From positions 1 through 21,616 of IMG/VR virus record IMGVR_UViG_3300032116_001500: DNA of 21,616 nucleotides; one strand, 5' to 3'. Of the stretch, positions 8,516 through 14,725 are shown piece by piece. The DNA comes from a virus. Position numbers and translations under genes: made by a program. The notes beneath the pieces were generated by a model. It worked only from the letters and a program-made list of their open reading frames with translations. It did no database searches and had not been told where the DNA came from. Position 1 is the stretch's first letter. Each line of letters opens with the position of its first letter.

Positions 8516-9324
8516 CCCTTACCTTCTATATAGATGGGGTGATTAGGAGTGCACCTTAAAATAGTCCCGTCTTCTAGCTCTATTTCAATAAATTCGTCAG
8601 TCGTATTTTTATGAAACTCTTCAATCTCTTTGAATTCAGTTTGTTGAGTTTCATGATTAAACGATAAAACCTTACAATTAATGCCTTCTTCCACAATCCA
8701 TCCAATTGGATATTCTCCCTGATCTGTCTCAACCATTGTTTCATAGGGAAAACAGATATCAAAATGACCACCTTCACCTGTGTTACCTCCAGACACAGAA
8801 CTAGAGATACGGTATCCGCCTGTCGTGTTTTCAAAGCGAAGTTTGTTATTAACATCGCTCATTAATCTAAAGTCTTGCCCCCATAAAGATTGATACCAGG
8901 GACTTAAGATGAGACGACGTGCGTAAACGCTATCACGAACAGACAGTCCTTCTTTATAAGATGTGTAGAGGAATGAGAGATTAGGGCGCTTTGTCCAAAC
9001 CCAAGGATTAAAGAAAACTGAACCAATGGTGCTCTTACCCACACGAAAAGGACAATTGATAATTAGACGTCTGATTTCTAAATTGCAGAGCGCCTCAAGA
9101 TGTTGACAGATAACCTCAAGATGATAGCTCTTAATAAAGCTTCCGGTACCTCTCGTAGCTTCCCATGCTTTAATGGTGAAGTAATAGAAACTATTCTCAC
9201 ACAACCATTTCTCTTCAATCTGCTGATCATTAAGTTTGCTTTCACTAAACTGATAGAGATTGAGATTAAGTTTTTCTAATTCTTTTTCTAAATTACCACT
9301 GAGAAGCTTAGAGTTTTGTCTCAT
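8461..9324 (-). CDS. Terminase large subunit, N-terminal ATPase part, ending in split N-intein
   Basis: 287 residues from ATG 9324 (a TTG six codons upstream is an alternative; neither has a strong ribosome site, and the start overlaps the preceding gene). Residues 1-190 are the terminase ATPase N-terminal half: RRLIINCPFRVGKST carries the Walker A (C91 to S98), and GGHFDI leads into Walker B. At residue 191 the N-intein begins with Cys1 in block A (CFPYETMVETDQGEYPIG). It runs 97 residues, includes the block B TxxH motif as T259-P-N-H262 and ends in SLA before TGA at 8463..8461. No endonuclease domain or C-intein follows, so this is a true split N-intein. With the 38-residue C-intein the total is 135 residues, a normal mini-intein. 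The joined terminase would be about 564 residues, also normal. ATP hydrolysis by the spliced product would drive DNA packaging into the head. Confidence 0.9.
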   Translation of the reverse strand: MRQNSKLLSGNLEKELEKLNLNLYQFSESKLNDQQIEEKWLCENSFYYFTIKAWEATRGTGSFIKSYHLEVICQHLEALCNLEIRRLIINCPFRVGKSTIGSVFFNPWVWTKRPNLSFLYTSYKEGLSVRDSVYARRLILSPWYQSLWGQDFRLMSDVNNKLRFENTTGGYRISSSVSGGNTGEGGHFDICFPYETMVETDQGEYPIGWIVEEGINCKVLSFNHETQQTEFKEIEEFHKNTTDEFIEIELEDGTILRCTPNHPIYIEGKGYISAEDVLENDEVLSLA

Positions 9325-9508
9325 CTTTTTTAATAAACTCAAGATTCAATTCAGCTAACGCAAAGAGATCATCAAGATCTTTTTCTTCTATTTCTTCATG
9401 AACATTCTTAAAGACTTTAGCTCCAGCATGCTCGTAAGCTAATCGCAAAGCTTTCTCACGAAATTTATAATTTAGTTCCTTACAAGGTGTGTATTTTTTT
9501 TCTGACAT
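9308..9508 (-). CDS. Small hypothetical protein upstream of terminase
   Basis: 66 residues from ATG 9508, which has AAGGT about 8 bases upstream; an ATG at 9523 lies inside the preceding gene and lacks a ribosome site. The product is a charged, helical, Leu/Glu-rich protein (AEHAGAK-type basic middle, acidic second half DLDDLFALAELNLEF). The 3' end overlaps the terminase N-terminal gene by 17 bases, which suggests coupled translation. No motif is recognised. A small terminase or terminase-accessory role is possible from position, but the larger helix-turn-helix protein at 11195-12004 is the better small-subunit candidate. Confidence 0.55.
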   Translation of the reverse strand: MSEKKYTPCKELNYKFREKALRLAYEHAGAKVFKNVHEEIEEKDLDDLFALAELNLEFIKKDETKL

Positions 9509-9509
9509 A

Positions 9510-9680
9510 TTATTTACCTTCATATTTCTCGTATATATTTTTCATCTGTTCTTGATATTTTGCATACTTTTTACGTACGGAAAAATTATAAATCCAAATA
9601 AGATAGGAGCAAATTCTAATTGGCGGTCTGTATCTAAATAACCAGAAATTAAATTTAGATATTTTATCATTAATTAACAT
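9510..9680 (-). CDS. Small basic/aromatic protein (56 aa)
   Basis: A short gene read by eye: ATG 9680 to TAA 9510, one base before the next start at 9508. The product is rich in aromatic residues and Arg/Lys (FNFWLFRYRPPIRICSYLIW, then a Lys/Glu/Tyr-rich helix). The first half is amphipathic or weakly membrane-seeking, the second half a charged helix. The same frame stays open upstream to a stop near 9735 (KESQKALEDFHKSIRLN), so the true start may be a non-ATG codon further up, or an original start was lost. Fills what would otherwise be a 240-base gap in a tightly packed operon. Function unknown. Confidence 0.45.
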   Translation of the reverse strand: MLINDKISKFNFWLFRYRPPIRICSYLIWIYNFSVRKKYAKYQEQMKNIYEKYEGK

Positions 9681-9750
9681 ATTCAATCTAATTGACTTAT
9701 GAAAATCTTCAAGTGCCTTTTGACTTTCTTTCTATTTTGGAGTTAATTCA

Positions 9751-10050
9751 TTACTCACCCAACATCTCTTTCTCTAGTCTTTCTAATTCATCTTGATATT
9801 GAGTAAAGACAGCATTCCATTGCTCACTATATTTAAAGTAATAATCTTTAATGGATTCCCAATGTTTTTCTCTAGCATCTTTTATCTGCTGATTTAATAT
9901 TTCAACATCCGGCTGAATACTTTCTTTGTATTCTCTATTTAAAAAACTGCAATTTCTTTCAAAATCTAATTGTACCGATCTTTTCTTTTCTTGATATTCT
10001 TTATATTTCTCGGGATCAATTTTACCTCTGATTGATATCTTCATTGACAT
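9751..10050 (-). CDS. Small coiled-coil hypothetical protein
   Basis: 99 residues. ATG 10050 is preferred because AAGGAG sits about 5 bases upstream; a GTG at 10056 would lie too close to that ribosome site. The start falls two bases after the upstream gene's TGA, so the ribosome site is within that gene's last codons. The sequence is almost entirely charged with regular heptad-like Leu/Ile/Tyr spacing and several aromatics (HWESIKDYYFKYSEQW), indicating a helical bundle or coiled coil. No catalytic motif. It belongs to a string of small genes between the two putative terminase subunits. Function unknown. Confidence 0.6.
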   Translation of the reverse strand: MSMKISIRGKIDPEKYKEYQEKKRSVQLDFERNCSFLNREYKESIQPDVEILNQQIKDAREKHWESIKDYYFKYSEQWNAVFTQYQDELERLEKEMLGE

Positions 10051-10052
10051 TA

Positions 10053-10385
10053 TCACTCCTTAACGATCTTTTTCTTAGCTCTTAATAAATTATAGAACAG
10101 ATTGTAAATATGATAATCATCCATGCGTCTAAAACAATCCCAATGATCTTCTAAAAATTTCTCGAACAGATTTTCGCATTTTTCATCTTCAGCAACAGCT
10201 TTCTCATGAAATTCTTTCCGTTCAATGGCTTTTTGTTCCTCTGATTTTTCGCTTTCTATTCTTTCTCTTTCAGCAAATAAATTTAAATCAAACTTTGGAT
10301 TAAATTTATCAAACGGGGAAACGTTCTGTTGTGTCTTAAATTTAGCCCAGTCAATTAACTTCCTAGCCTTTGCAAATTCAAACAT
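10053..10385 (-). CDS. Small charged hypothetical protein
   Basis: 110 residues from ATG 10385. The N-terminus is basic and aromatic (FEFAKARKLIDWAKFK), the middle strongly acidic/basic alternating (ERERIESEKSEEQKAIERKEF), the C-terminal third has Trp, His and Tyr (DHWDCFRRMDDYHIYNLFYNLL). Likely helical and soluble. The last codons carry the ribosome site for the following gene. It starts three bases after the stop of the preceding gene. No family recognised. Confidence 0.6.
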   Translation of the reverse strand: MFEFAKARKLIDWAKFKTQQNVSPFDKFNPKFDLNLFAERERIESEKSEEQKAIERKEFHEKAVAEDEKCENLFEKFLEDHWDCFRRMDDYHIYNLFYNLLRAKKKIVKE

Positions 10386-10388
10386 TAT

Positions 10389-10730
10389 TTACTCTCTCCA
10401 TGGGACTTCATGAAATATTCTACATTGATATTTTTCTCTGTCTTCTCGCGATATTCTATTTAAATATTCTTTTTGTTTCTCTTTAGATAAATGAAAAAAA
10501 ACTTTCTTTCCCAATCCATATTTGCTTTTACGCATCCTATTAATAGCTCTATCTAGATTCCTATGAATCTTATCTATCAACGCCTTATGCTCTTCAAAAG
10601 GTAGAAAATCGCGTTCACCTGTTAGAATTTTCTTTTCTTTTTCGTAAATTATTTTGTACTTCCTATCAATAGCCTCAACATCTTTTAAATATTGATAAAA
10701 TTCCTCATCTGTTAGCGTTTTTCCAACCAC
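10389..10730 (-). CDS. Small basic hypothetical protein, GTG start
   Basis: 113 residues. The start codon is GTG at 10730, supported by GGGGA about 7 bases upstream; the gene overlaps the end of the preceding gene by 19 bases. The N-terminal part is acidic (TLTDEEFYQYLKDVEAIDRKY), the rest is Lys/Arg-rich, suggesting nucleic-acid contact, although no defined DNA-binding fold is visible. Function unknown. Confidence 0.55.
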   Translation of the reverse strand: MVGKTLTDEEFYQYLKDVEAIDRKYKIIYEKEKKILTGERDFLPFEEHKALIDKIHRNLDRAINRMRKSKYGLGKKVFFHLSKEKQKEYLNRISREDREKYQCRIFHEVPWRE

Positions 10731-10918
10731 TTATTATTCCCCATTAACTCTTGAAGTCGCTGCCAAAAATGCTTAACACGCCAAGGATCTATAGGCTCTT
10801 TCCTTTTATTAATGAAATAGTGTGTCCAAACATCTTTAACAACAACATCATCTTTAGCAATCATACCAACAAGATATTCCATAAGTTTTGGATTATTCTG
10901 CAACTCTTCTCTAGTCAT
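10712..10918 (-). CDS. Small hypothetical protein (68 aa)
   Basis: Start ATG 10918 overlaps the stop of the ribbon-helix-helix gene by 8 bases, a coupled arrangement. The protein begins MTREELQNNPKLMEYLVGMI and carries several Trp residues (DVWTHYF, DPWRVKHFWQRL). It is compact, charged and probably helical. Not recognised. It sits inside the tightly overlapping chain of small genes that precedes terminase. Confidence 0.55.
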   Translation of the reverse strand: MTREELQNNPKLMEYLVGMIAKDDVVVKDVWTHYFINKRKEPIDPWRVKHFWQRLQELMGNNKWLEKR

Positions 10919-11192
10919 TTATACTTTCACTTATAATTTCGTAAAGATATTGAACAAAGTCCATTTCGTTCTCTTTAGCTGCCAATTTTAATTTTTCGAA
11001 CATATCTTTATGCATAACAATTCTAAAGTTAACGCAGTCATTATAATCTTCTACTTTAAACTTTTCCTTTAAAATTGAGTTAACCTCTTTAACGGATTCT
11101 TCCATTTTTTCTTTGCCAAAAACTTTAATAAAAGAGTCTATCGCCTCAACAATATCAAGCACTGTTTGATCTGCATTATTTTTCTTTTCCAT
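10911..11192 (-). CDS. Ribbon-helix-helix-like small protein
   Basis: 93 residues. The C-terminal half fits an Arc/CopG-type ribbon-helix-helix: a beta strand (CVNFRIVMHKDMFEKL) followed by two helices (KLAAKENEMDFVQYLYEIISES). The N-terminal half is a helical, charged segment (about 5-50) that could mediate dimers or oligomers. Such proteins bind DNA as dimers through the strand and often act as repressors; in a packaging operon it might equally recognise DNA for packaging or tune the operon. It starts two bases after the stop of the small-terminase-like gene. The fold call rests on pattern only. Confidence 0.5.
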   Translation of the reverse strand: MEKKNNADQTVLDIVEAIDSFIKVFGKEKMEESVKEVNSILKEKFKVEDYNDCVNFRIVMHKDMFEKLKLAAKENEMDFVQYLYEIISESIND

Positions 11193-11194
11193 AT

Positions 11195-12004
11195 TTATTT
11201 CTTTCCGGCTAGTGTTTGCTTTACATTTTGTGAACGAGTTAACTCTTGCAATTGTTGAAGTTGACTCAATCTTTCTCTATCCTCAATCTTACGCTTCTCT
11301 TGAGCTTCCATAAACTGTCTTTGAGTTTCCTTAAGATTCTCTTGGAAATCAACGGCTGCTATAAAGGCTCTATGCATCTCTAATGCATTCATAAGCTTTT
11401 CACCTGAATCAATATCAAGATCACCCTTAGTTACATAATCAAGAACAATTTCCATCGATTCTTTTAGTTCTTTAGGAGTCTTTGTTTTCAACTGAATAGG
11501 GAATTCATTAATAAATGTCGCAGGACGAGGGGTACTCATTAGATATCGGGCAATTATCTCACATGCCTTATCCTCACCATCGATAGCGCTTCTCCAAACT
11601 CTTTTTACAAACTTCACCATATTTGTATCGTCTTCTTCGACGTCAAGTTCATCTTTCTTTTCAGCCCAATGCAAAAAGATCTTTTTTAGGTTATTTCTCA
11701 CACTTCCATTATAATTTACCCCAGGGATAAAAGTACCATCTGGATTGCGTCCCTCACAAGCATCTACGGGGCGTGGCTCGACTTTGGACTTTTTTGACTT
11801 AGGGGAAATTTCCTCAATTTCTACCTCTTTTTCATCATCACAACAGTTATAAATAGTACCCTCTTTTTTAACATCTTTTTTGTTCTGAAAATAGTTATAG
11901 ATAGCGCTATAAGAGACATTTAATTTCTTAGCGATCTGAGCTGTTGTATAATCATCAGCCTTAAGCTTATCCACTTTTTTATAATCAATTTTTTTAGAAA
12001 CCAT
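11195..12004 (-). CDS. Putative terminase small subunit (helix-turn-helix DNA-binding)
   Basis: 269 residues, first gene of the leftward block, ATG 12004 with AAGGT upstream. Residues about 17-42 form a clear helix-turn-helix (DDYTTAQIAKKLNVSYSAIYNYF). Around 85-100 is the motif GRNPDGTFIPGVNYNG, similar to the 'GRFxPGxSGNPxG' element of phage proteins linked to packaging. The middle is an alpha-helical domain and the C-terminus (about 215-269) a Gln/Glu/Arg-rich coiled coil. A DNA-binding N-terminus plus oligomerising helices at the head of the terminase-portal operon is the layout of small terminases, which recognise phage DNA and recruit the large subunit. A transcription regulator of the operon is the main alternative. 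Confidence 0.55.
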   Translation of the reverse strand: MVSKKIDYKKVDKLKADDYTTAQIAKKLNVSYSAIYNYFQNKKDVKKEGTIYNCCDDEKEVEIEEISPKSKKSKVEPRPVDACEGRNPDGTFIPGVNYNGSVRNNLKKIFLHWAEKKDELDVEEDDTNMVKFVKRVWRSAIDGEDKACEIIARYLMSTPRPATFINEFPIQLKTKTPKELKESMEIVLDYVTKGDLDIDSGEKLMNALEMHRAFIAAVDFQENLKETQRQFMEAQEKRKIEDRERLSQLQQLQELTRSQNVKQTLAGKK

Positions 12005-12031
12005 TTTTTTACCTTATTTTATAATTTTCTT

Positions 12032-12061
12032 ATCATAGATGAATTATCGTTAAAATATCAA
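12032..12061 (-). promoter_or_regulatory. Promoter for the leftward packaging/head operon
   Basis: On the minus strand TTGATA (12061..12056) and TATGAT (12037..12032) are each one mismatch from the sigma70 boxes, with an 18-base spacer, about 28 bases before ATG 12004. This divergent gap (12005-12129) separates the leftward and rightward blocks. No equally good rightward promoter was seen; a small inverted repeat CTAAA/TTTAG lies near 12088-12100. Confidence 0.5.
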
Positions 12062-12129
12062 GTAGAACTCAAAAACAGCAAAAGCTAAACTGATTTTAGT
12101 TAAAGAGAAAACAATTTTAGGAGAATGAA

Positions 12130-12330
12130 GTGACTGATGAGCAGCTGCAACAAATGATTCAGCAATTAATGAAAATTCAAGACAATCCACAAATAATTCA
12201 TGTGTTAAAGGATTCTGTAGATTCTTATATCAGACTCCAGTATGTGGGTACGTTCGTTGGTTTTTCTATTATTCTGGGCATAATACTATTATTAGTATTT
12301 GTTGTTATAAAACTAACAAAGGATAATTAA
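12130..12330 (+). CDS. Small single-pass membrane protein
   Basis: 66 residues from a GTG start with AGGAG 6-7 bases upstream. Residues 1-36 are polar and Gln-rich (TDEQLQQMIQQLMKIQD...), then one strongly hydrophobic segment (about 38-60, GTFVGFSIILGIILLLVFVVI) and a short positive tail KLTKDN. The product is likely an inner-membrane protein with a cytoplasmic coiled N-terminus or the reverse. It is the first gene of the rightward block. A holin-like or superinfection-exclusion role is possible, but nothing in the sequence proves either. Confidence 0.6.
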   Translation: MTDEQLQQMIQQLMKIQDNPQIIHVLKDSVDSYIRLQYVGTFVGFSIILGIILLLVFVVIKLTKDN

Positions 12331-12331
12331 A

Positions 12332-12625
12332 ATGCATACAGACAAAGAAATAGCACAGCATTATAAAGAACAACAAGAAGCTGACCTCCATGTAGCTCAA
12401 GAATTTATGACATGTGATGATATTCAAGACAACATATGGATACTGTCAGACTTTGTATATGACCTAACGATGGATTATATAGATTTTACGAAAGTTAATA
12501 TGCAAAACAGTGGAATCAGAAGAACTCTTATAAAAGAGGAATTAAAGAAGAAGATATTTAATAGGATAGATGATTTGTTTGATTTTAACAAAGAGGAATG
12601 GGAAAGGAATTACGAGAATGAATGA
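12332..12625 (+). CDS. Acidic hypothetical protein, paralogue of its downstream neighbour
   Basis: 97 residues, acidic, helical. The C-terminal half (IRRTLIKEELKKKIFNRIDDLFDFNKEE) closely parallels the end of the next protein (ERNTIKEEIKKRFSETVDELFEFDKEE), so the two genes are a tandem duplication. It overlaps that gene by 8 bases (ATGAATGA). No known motif. The conserved C-terminal helix followed by an acidic tail could be a protein-interaction module. Confidence 0.6.
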   Translation: MHTDKEIAQHYKEQQEADLHVAQEFMTCDDIQDNIWILSDFVYDLTMDYIDFTKVNMQNSGIRRTLIKEELKKKIFNRIDDLFDFNKEEWERNYENE

Positions 12626-12875
12626 AGAAACGACTTTAACACAAGAGCAGGAAAACGAACATTATATTGAAAATGGATCAGTTACCTCCAAATTATATTG
12701 GATAGCAAGTTGGATGGAGACAACACTTTTAGAGATCCCAGGTCTTTTCGAAGACCACTATTCTAAACTATTAGAACGAAATACAATAAAAGAAGAGATC
12801 AAAAAAAGATTTTCTGAAACAGTAGATGAGCTTTTTGAATTTGATAAAGAAGAAGAAGAAGAAGGAGACGAATAA
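12618..12875 (+). CDS. Acidic hypothetical protein, tandem paralogue
   Basis: 85 residues from ATG 12618, chosen over an upstream ATG at 12570 because the latter lies deep in the preceding gene while 12618 has AAGGA and a coupled ATGAATGA junction. The region SKLYWIASWMETTLLEIPGLFEDHYSKLLERN matches the helical plan of the preceding gene, and the C-terminal block is clearly homologous. It ends in a run of Glu (EEEEEGDE). The stop overlaps the next start (TAATG). Function unknown. Confidence 0.6.
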   Translation: MNEETTLTQEQENEHYIENGSVTSKLYWIASWMETTLLEIPGLFEDHYSKLLERNTIKEEIKKRFSETVDELFEFDKEEEEEGDE

Positions 12876-13054
12876 TGATTAGTAAAAGTGACTATATAAA
12901 GAAAATGCAAATTAAATTAGACAATGATGACAATGATGCCACATATACAGAAGATTCAAAAGTTGTTGATTATGAACTCCGTAACATCCGAGAGATTCTC
13001 ATTAGCATTGCCGACAGCCTTTATGAGATAAACAAGAAGATGAATAATGATTAA
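12875..13054 (+). CDS. Small acidic hypothetical protein (59 aa)
   Basis: Read by eye: ATG 12875 shares a base with the preceding stop (TAATG) and AAGGAG lies about 10 bases upstream. The product begins MISKSDYIKKMQIKLDND, then an Asp/Asn-rich linker, then an amphipathic helix (DYELRNIREILISIADSLYE). Probably a short coiled-coil protein. The 3' end overlaps the next start by 8 bases. No family recognised. Confidence 0.6.
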   Translation: MISKSDYIKKMQIKLDNDDNDATYTEDSKVVDYELRNIREILISIADSLYEINKKMNND

Positions 13055-13325
13055 CTTTATTTCTTTTGAAAATACGATTAATAACAACAGTTTATTGCAA
13101 GATATGATTCGTTATTTTAATAAAATAGGATTTGAGAATGAGATAGCGATTGAGCCCTTAGAAACAAACGCATATGGTATCAATTCATTTTCGATCATCA
13201 ATTATATAAAAACCTTTTCGAATCAAAGCTTATGTGTTCCCTTGAGCATTAAGAATGACTATTGTATTTTATTAAATAAGAAGCTATGGAATATATTTCT
13301 AACAACTAATCAAATAAGGATCTAA
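13047..13325 (+). CDS. Small hypothetical protein
   Basis: 92 residues starting at ATG 13047 inside the last codons of the previous gene. Asn/Ile/Phe-rich mixed alpha/beta composition (MINFISFENTINNNSLLQD; later YCILLNKKLWNIF). No membrane segment or catalytic motif. The chain of overlapping starts supports it being translated. Function unknown. Confidence 0.5.
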   Translation: MINFISFENTINNNSLLQDMIRYFNKIGFENEIAIEPLETNAYGINSFSIINYIKTFSNQSLCVPLSIKNDYCILLNKKLWNIFLTTNQIRI

Positions 13326-13326
13326 A

Positions 13327-13713
13327 ATGAACGAAGAAATGTTACAAAAAATTATAATTGAAACCATTACAAAAACTATGCTGGTGCAAGAAAAGAAAGA
13401 TGAGCACCCTTATGTAGGTAAATACATTATTGTCAGATCAAATGGGTCTGGTGTGCATGCTGGATATTTAAAATCATATGATTCAGAGACTCAAGAAGTT
13501 TATCTAAAGGACAGTCGTCGTCTATGGTATTGGAAAGGCTTTACTCTTTCTCAATGTGCAAATGAAGGTATGATACCTGATGAACAAGATTCTGCGAAAC
13601 TCTCTCAAATCTTACCAGAAATAATGATTACAAATGTTTTAGAACTTATTCCTTGTACAGAAAAAGCTAGAAACAACATACAAGAACTCCCTGCACATGA
13701 CCCTTACCAGTAA
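13327..13713 (+). CDS. DUF6948-like phage protein
   Basis: 128 residues. After a short helix, residues 27-51 read HPYVGKYIIVRSNGSGVHAGYL, followed by VYLKDSRRLWYWKGFTLSQCANEGM and VLELIPCTEKARNNIQELPAHDP. This order (VGKYVIVR, GVHAGxL, LxDxRRLWYW, LSQxAxxG, IEIIPCTEKA) is the pattern I recall for DUF6948, a phage family of unknown function found next to genes for Gly-rich GDGSGYG-type proteins, which is exactly the case here. The first half looks like a small SH3-like beta barrel, the conserved RRLWYW suggesting a binding face. Starts one base after the preceding stop. The family label needs an HMM search; the similarity itself is clear by eye. Confidence 0.65.
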   Translation: MNEEMLQKIIIETITKTMLVQEKKDEHPYVGKYIIVRSNGSGVHAGYLKSYDSETQEVYLKDSRRLWYWKGFTLSQCANEGMIPDEQDSAKLSQILPEIMITNVLELIPCTEKARNNIQELPAHDPYQ

Positions 13714-13723
13714 GGAGATTCTA

Positions 13724-13924
13724 ATGCAGAATGGAGCTGGTTGCAGAGCTGGCGCCGGCTTTAGTGATGGATCTGGCTTTGGCCGTGGTTCTGGTGATGG
13801 ATCTGGGGTTTGTTCTGGAGATAGTCATATTCGTGGATATGGCTTCACAGATAGCCATGATTGTGGTGATGGGTCTGGATGTTTAGATGGTTCCGGAGAT
13901 TCAGATGGTTCTGGGAATGGATAA
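13724..13924 (+). CDS. Gly/Asp/Ser-rich low-complexity protein 1
   Basis: 66 residues from ATG 13724, which has a perfect AAGGAG at 13712-13717; the upstream ATG at 13697 lies inside the DUF6948-like gene. The protein is built almost wholly from DGSG, GSGDGSG, GYGF and CGDG units, with a few Cys. The pattern suggests a disordered or polyglycine-like extended fold, perhaps metal binding through Asp. It is the first of three tandem relatives. Function unknown; similar proteins occur beside DUF6948-like genes in phages. Confidence 0.6.
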   Translation: MQNGAGCRAGAGFSDGSGFGRGSGDGSGVCSGDSHIRGYGFTDSHDCGDGSGCLDGSGDSDGSGNG

Positions 13925-14162
13925 AAACATGGAAAAAATGGGCTTTAGAAACTTAAAGACGGAAAATATGCAAAGAAACGATGGTGGAGGGAATGTCTCT
14001 GGCGATGGCTATGGTGGTGGCCATGGCGATGGCTGGGGAATTGACGATGGCTCAGGCTATATAACTGGATCTGGCGCCGGCTTTAAGGATGGATCTGGCT
14101 TTGGTTTTGGCTGGGGAGATGGTTATGGCGAGGGAGTTAAAAATGGGGGAGGCTATGGATAA
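13917..14162 (+). CDS. Gly/Asp/Ser-rich low-complexity protein 2
   Basis: 81 residues from ATG 13917, which overlaps the end of protein 1 by 8 bases; downstream ATGs at 13929 and 13938 are alternatives. A normal, charged N-terminus (MDKNMEKMGFRNLKTENMQRND) is followed by GGGNVSGDGYGGGHGDGWG-type repeats to the C-terminus, with aromatic Tyr, Trp and Phe regularly placed between glycines. The three proteins differ in N-terminus but share the repetitive C-terminal part, as after tandem duplication with replaced leaders. Confidence 0.55.
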   Translation: MDKNMEKMGFRNLKTENMQRNDGGGNVSGDGYGGGHGDGWGIDDGSGYITGSGAGFKDGSGFGFGWGDGYGEGVKNGGGYG

Positions 14163-14165
14163 TAT

Positions 14166-14417
14166 ATGAATCCTCTTACAACTATAATGAAAAGAATCCA
14201 AGGAGACAATGATTTGGGCTATCGGTTTGTCTCTGACGATGACTCTAGCTTCAGCTCTTTCTCTAACTCTATTGTTCATGGCGATGGTTGGGGTGATAGT
14301 TATGGCCATGGTTATGGTCATGGAGAAAGTTCGGGATTTGGCCTTAGGTGTGGCTCTGGCGGTGGTTCTGGTACTTCTGATGGTTCTGGATCTGAATATG
14401 GTTTTGGATGTGGATAA
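14166..14417 (+). CDS. Gly/Asp/Ser-rich low-complexity protein 3
   Basis: 83 residues from ATG 14166, with GGAT a few bases upstream. The first 35 residues are ordinary (MNPLTTIMKRIQGDND..., then DDDSSFSSFSNS), the rest is HGDGWGDSYGHGYGHG and GSGGGSGTSDGSGS repeats. It is unlike protein 2 in its N-terminus but alike in the repeat. Hydrophobic frames overlapping this gene are shadows created by the repeated GGT-GAT-TCT codons. Confidence 0.55.
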   Translation: MNPLTTIMKRIQGDNDLGYRFVSDDDSSFSSFSNSIVHGDGWGDSYGHGYGHGESSGFGLRCGSGGGSGTSDGSGSEYGFGCG

Positions 14418-14422
14418 AAAAG

Positions 14423-14665
14423 ATGAAAGATAATATTTTACAATTAAGAGAAGAAGAAAAGAAAAGATGCGAAAAGAAATTAAAGCACTTTTTTGAGCAA
14501 GGTCATATATATCCGATTTCGGCTTTATTTGATATTCTACTCAATTATGACCCTACCTTATGTCATGATTTTCTTGTAATTAACATGAGACGCATGATTG
14601 ATAAGATGGACGAAGATGAATTAAGAGATGTCCTTAATATTAACCTTGATAATATATTACATTAA
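14423..14665 (+). CDS. Small helical hypothetical protein (80 aa)
   Basis: ATG 14423 is preferred because GGA lies 8 bases upstream; an ATG at 14408 in the same frame lies inside the preceding gene. The N-terminus is a long charged helix (KDNILQLREEEKKRCEKKLKHFFEQG), followed by SALFDILLNYDP and an acidic amphipathic helix at the end. It could be a small adaptor. No family recognised. Confidence 0.5.
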   Translation: MKDNILQLREEEKKRCEKKLKHFFEQGHIYPISALFDILLNYDPTLCHDFLVINMRRMIDKMDEDELRDVLNINLDNILH

Positions 14666-14670
14666 TCAGT

Positions 14671-14689
14671 TGTACGATTTTTCCGTACA
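14671..14689 (+). other. Short inverted repeat TGTACG / CGTACA
   Basis: Arms TGTACG (14671-14676) and CGTACA (14684-14689) flank a 7-base loop ATTTTTC, just after the stop at 14665. It could be a weak hairpin or an operator before the next gene. There is no T-run after it, so it is not a typical terminator. Confidence 0.35.
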
Positions 14690-14725
14690 TCTGAAATTCA
14701 ACCAAAATGAAAGCAATTACCTATA

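Noticed and set aside
8277-8546. Plus-strand 89-codon frame overlapping the endonuclease gene
   Set aside because: Shadow of the endonuclease in another frame with no ribosome site.
14052-14433. Hydrophobic or basic open frames overlapping the Gly-rich genes (14209-14433 plus strand, 14052-14321 minus strand)
   Set aside because: They arise from the repeated GGT/GAT/TCT codons read in other frames; the Gly-rich frames have the ribosome sites and coupled starts.
9585-14690. Shared 12-mer ATTTTTCCGTAC near 9585-9596 (minus strand) and 14677-14688
   Set aside because: Two copies only, one inside a coding frame; likely chance in AT-rich DNA.
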